Below are positions 8,938 to 9,022 of a DNA stretch of 9,022 nt, one piece after another (the first letter of the stretch is position 1; every line of letters begins with the position of its first letter). Under the pieces are notes generated by a model. It did not search any database. It saw only the letters and a program-made list of their open reading frames with translations, and was not told the DNA's origin. The stretch spans positions 1 to 9,022 of the forward strand of contig JABWBL010000105.1 in the NCBI GenBank assembly GCA_013360535.1. The letters are read 5' to 3'. The translations under genes and the position numbers were made by a program. Source of the stretch: Planctomycetaceae bacterium (GTDB lineage Bacteria; Planctomycetota; UBA1135; GCA-002686595).

Positions 8938-9022
8938 CGGGGTTGGGTCGGGAGGGCGCGCACCGCGCGCCGCCGACGCTCCAGCTCCTTGATCGGGCGC
9001 TCCCCGCCGGGGCCTTGCGCGA
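8934..9022 (-). CDS. C-terminal end of an unknown gene, coupled to prkA (partial)
   Basis: On the minus strand a frame stays open from the right edge and ends at TGA 8936-8934, overlapping the prkA start as ATGA. The 28 visible residues read AQGPGGERPIKELERRRRAV then RALPTQPR: charged, helical and basic. Third codon positions are about 24 of 28 G or C, clearly higher than in the frame shared with prkA, and the lack of a ribosome site before prkA fits coupled translation. This suggests a real upstream gene in the operon whose 5' part is outside the window. The family cannot be named from so short a tail, and chance remains possible. Confidence 0.45.

Overview
The window is very GC-rich (by eye about two thirds G+C, with strong G/C preference at third codon positions) and densely coded. 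It looks like chromosomal DNA of a high-GC Gram-negative-type bacterium. A secreted GH127 lipoprotein, a PAS-like protein with a cysteine tail and a prkA-yhbH/yeaH-spoVR cluster would suit Planctomycetota or Myxococcota, but there is no rRNA or other marker, so this placement is inference. I see no tRNA or rRNA gene, CRISPR array, insertion sequence, integrase or long repeat.

Left part (1-1894). A plus-strand gene entering from the left edge encodes a ferritin-like protein with a complete set of candidate diiron ligands. It converges, 9 nt apart, on a minus-strand gene for a 210-residue protein with a PAS-like N-terminal part and a four-cysteine (CxxC...CxxC) tail. A 161-nt divergent spacer separates that gene from a small plus-strand membrane protein of the DUF2892/YgaP transmembrane family.

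Middle (1919-4444). A minus-strand gene encodes an 841-residue predicted lipoprotein of glycoside hydrolase family 127 (DUF1680, beta-L-arabinofuranosidase type). It keeps the Glu/Cys/Cys/Cys zinc-thiolate set and ends in a discoidin-like (F5/8 type C) carbohydrate-binding domain.

Right part (4478-9022). A tight minus-strand operon reads, in transcription order: the last 28 codons of an unknown gene, prkA (AAA+ PrkA/YeaG), a yhbH/yeaH-type von Willebrand A protein (DUF444) and a spoVR/ycgB homologue. Junctions are a 4-nt ATGA overlap, 3 nt and 5 nt. The GH127 gene follows spoVR after only 33 nt on the same strand and may be read through from it. The PrkA-YeaH-SpoVR trio is a widely conserved set tied to starvation, stationary phase and sporulation in model bacteria, but its molecular activity is poorly defined. 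Here all three sit side by side as one transcription unit, and the possible fourth, upstream coupled gene is the most promising lead in the window.
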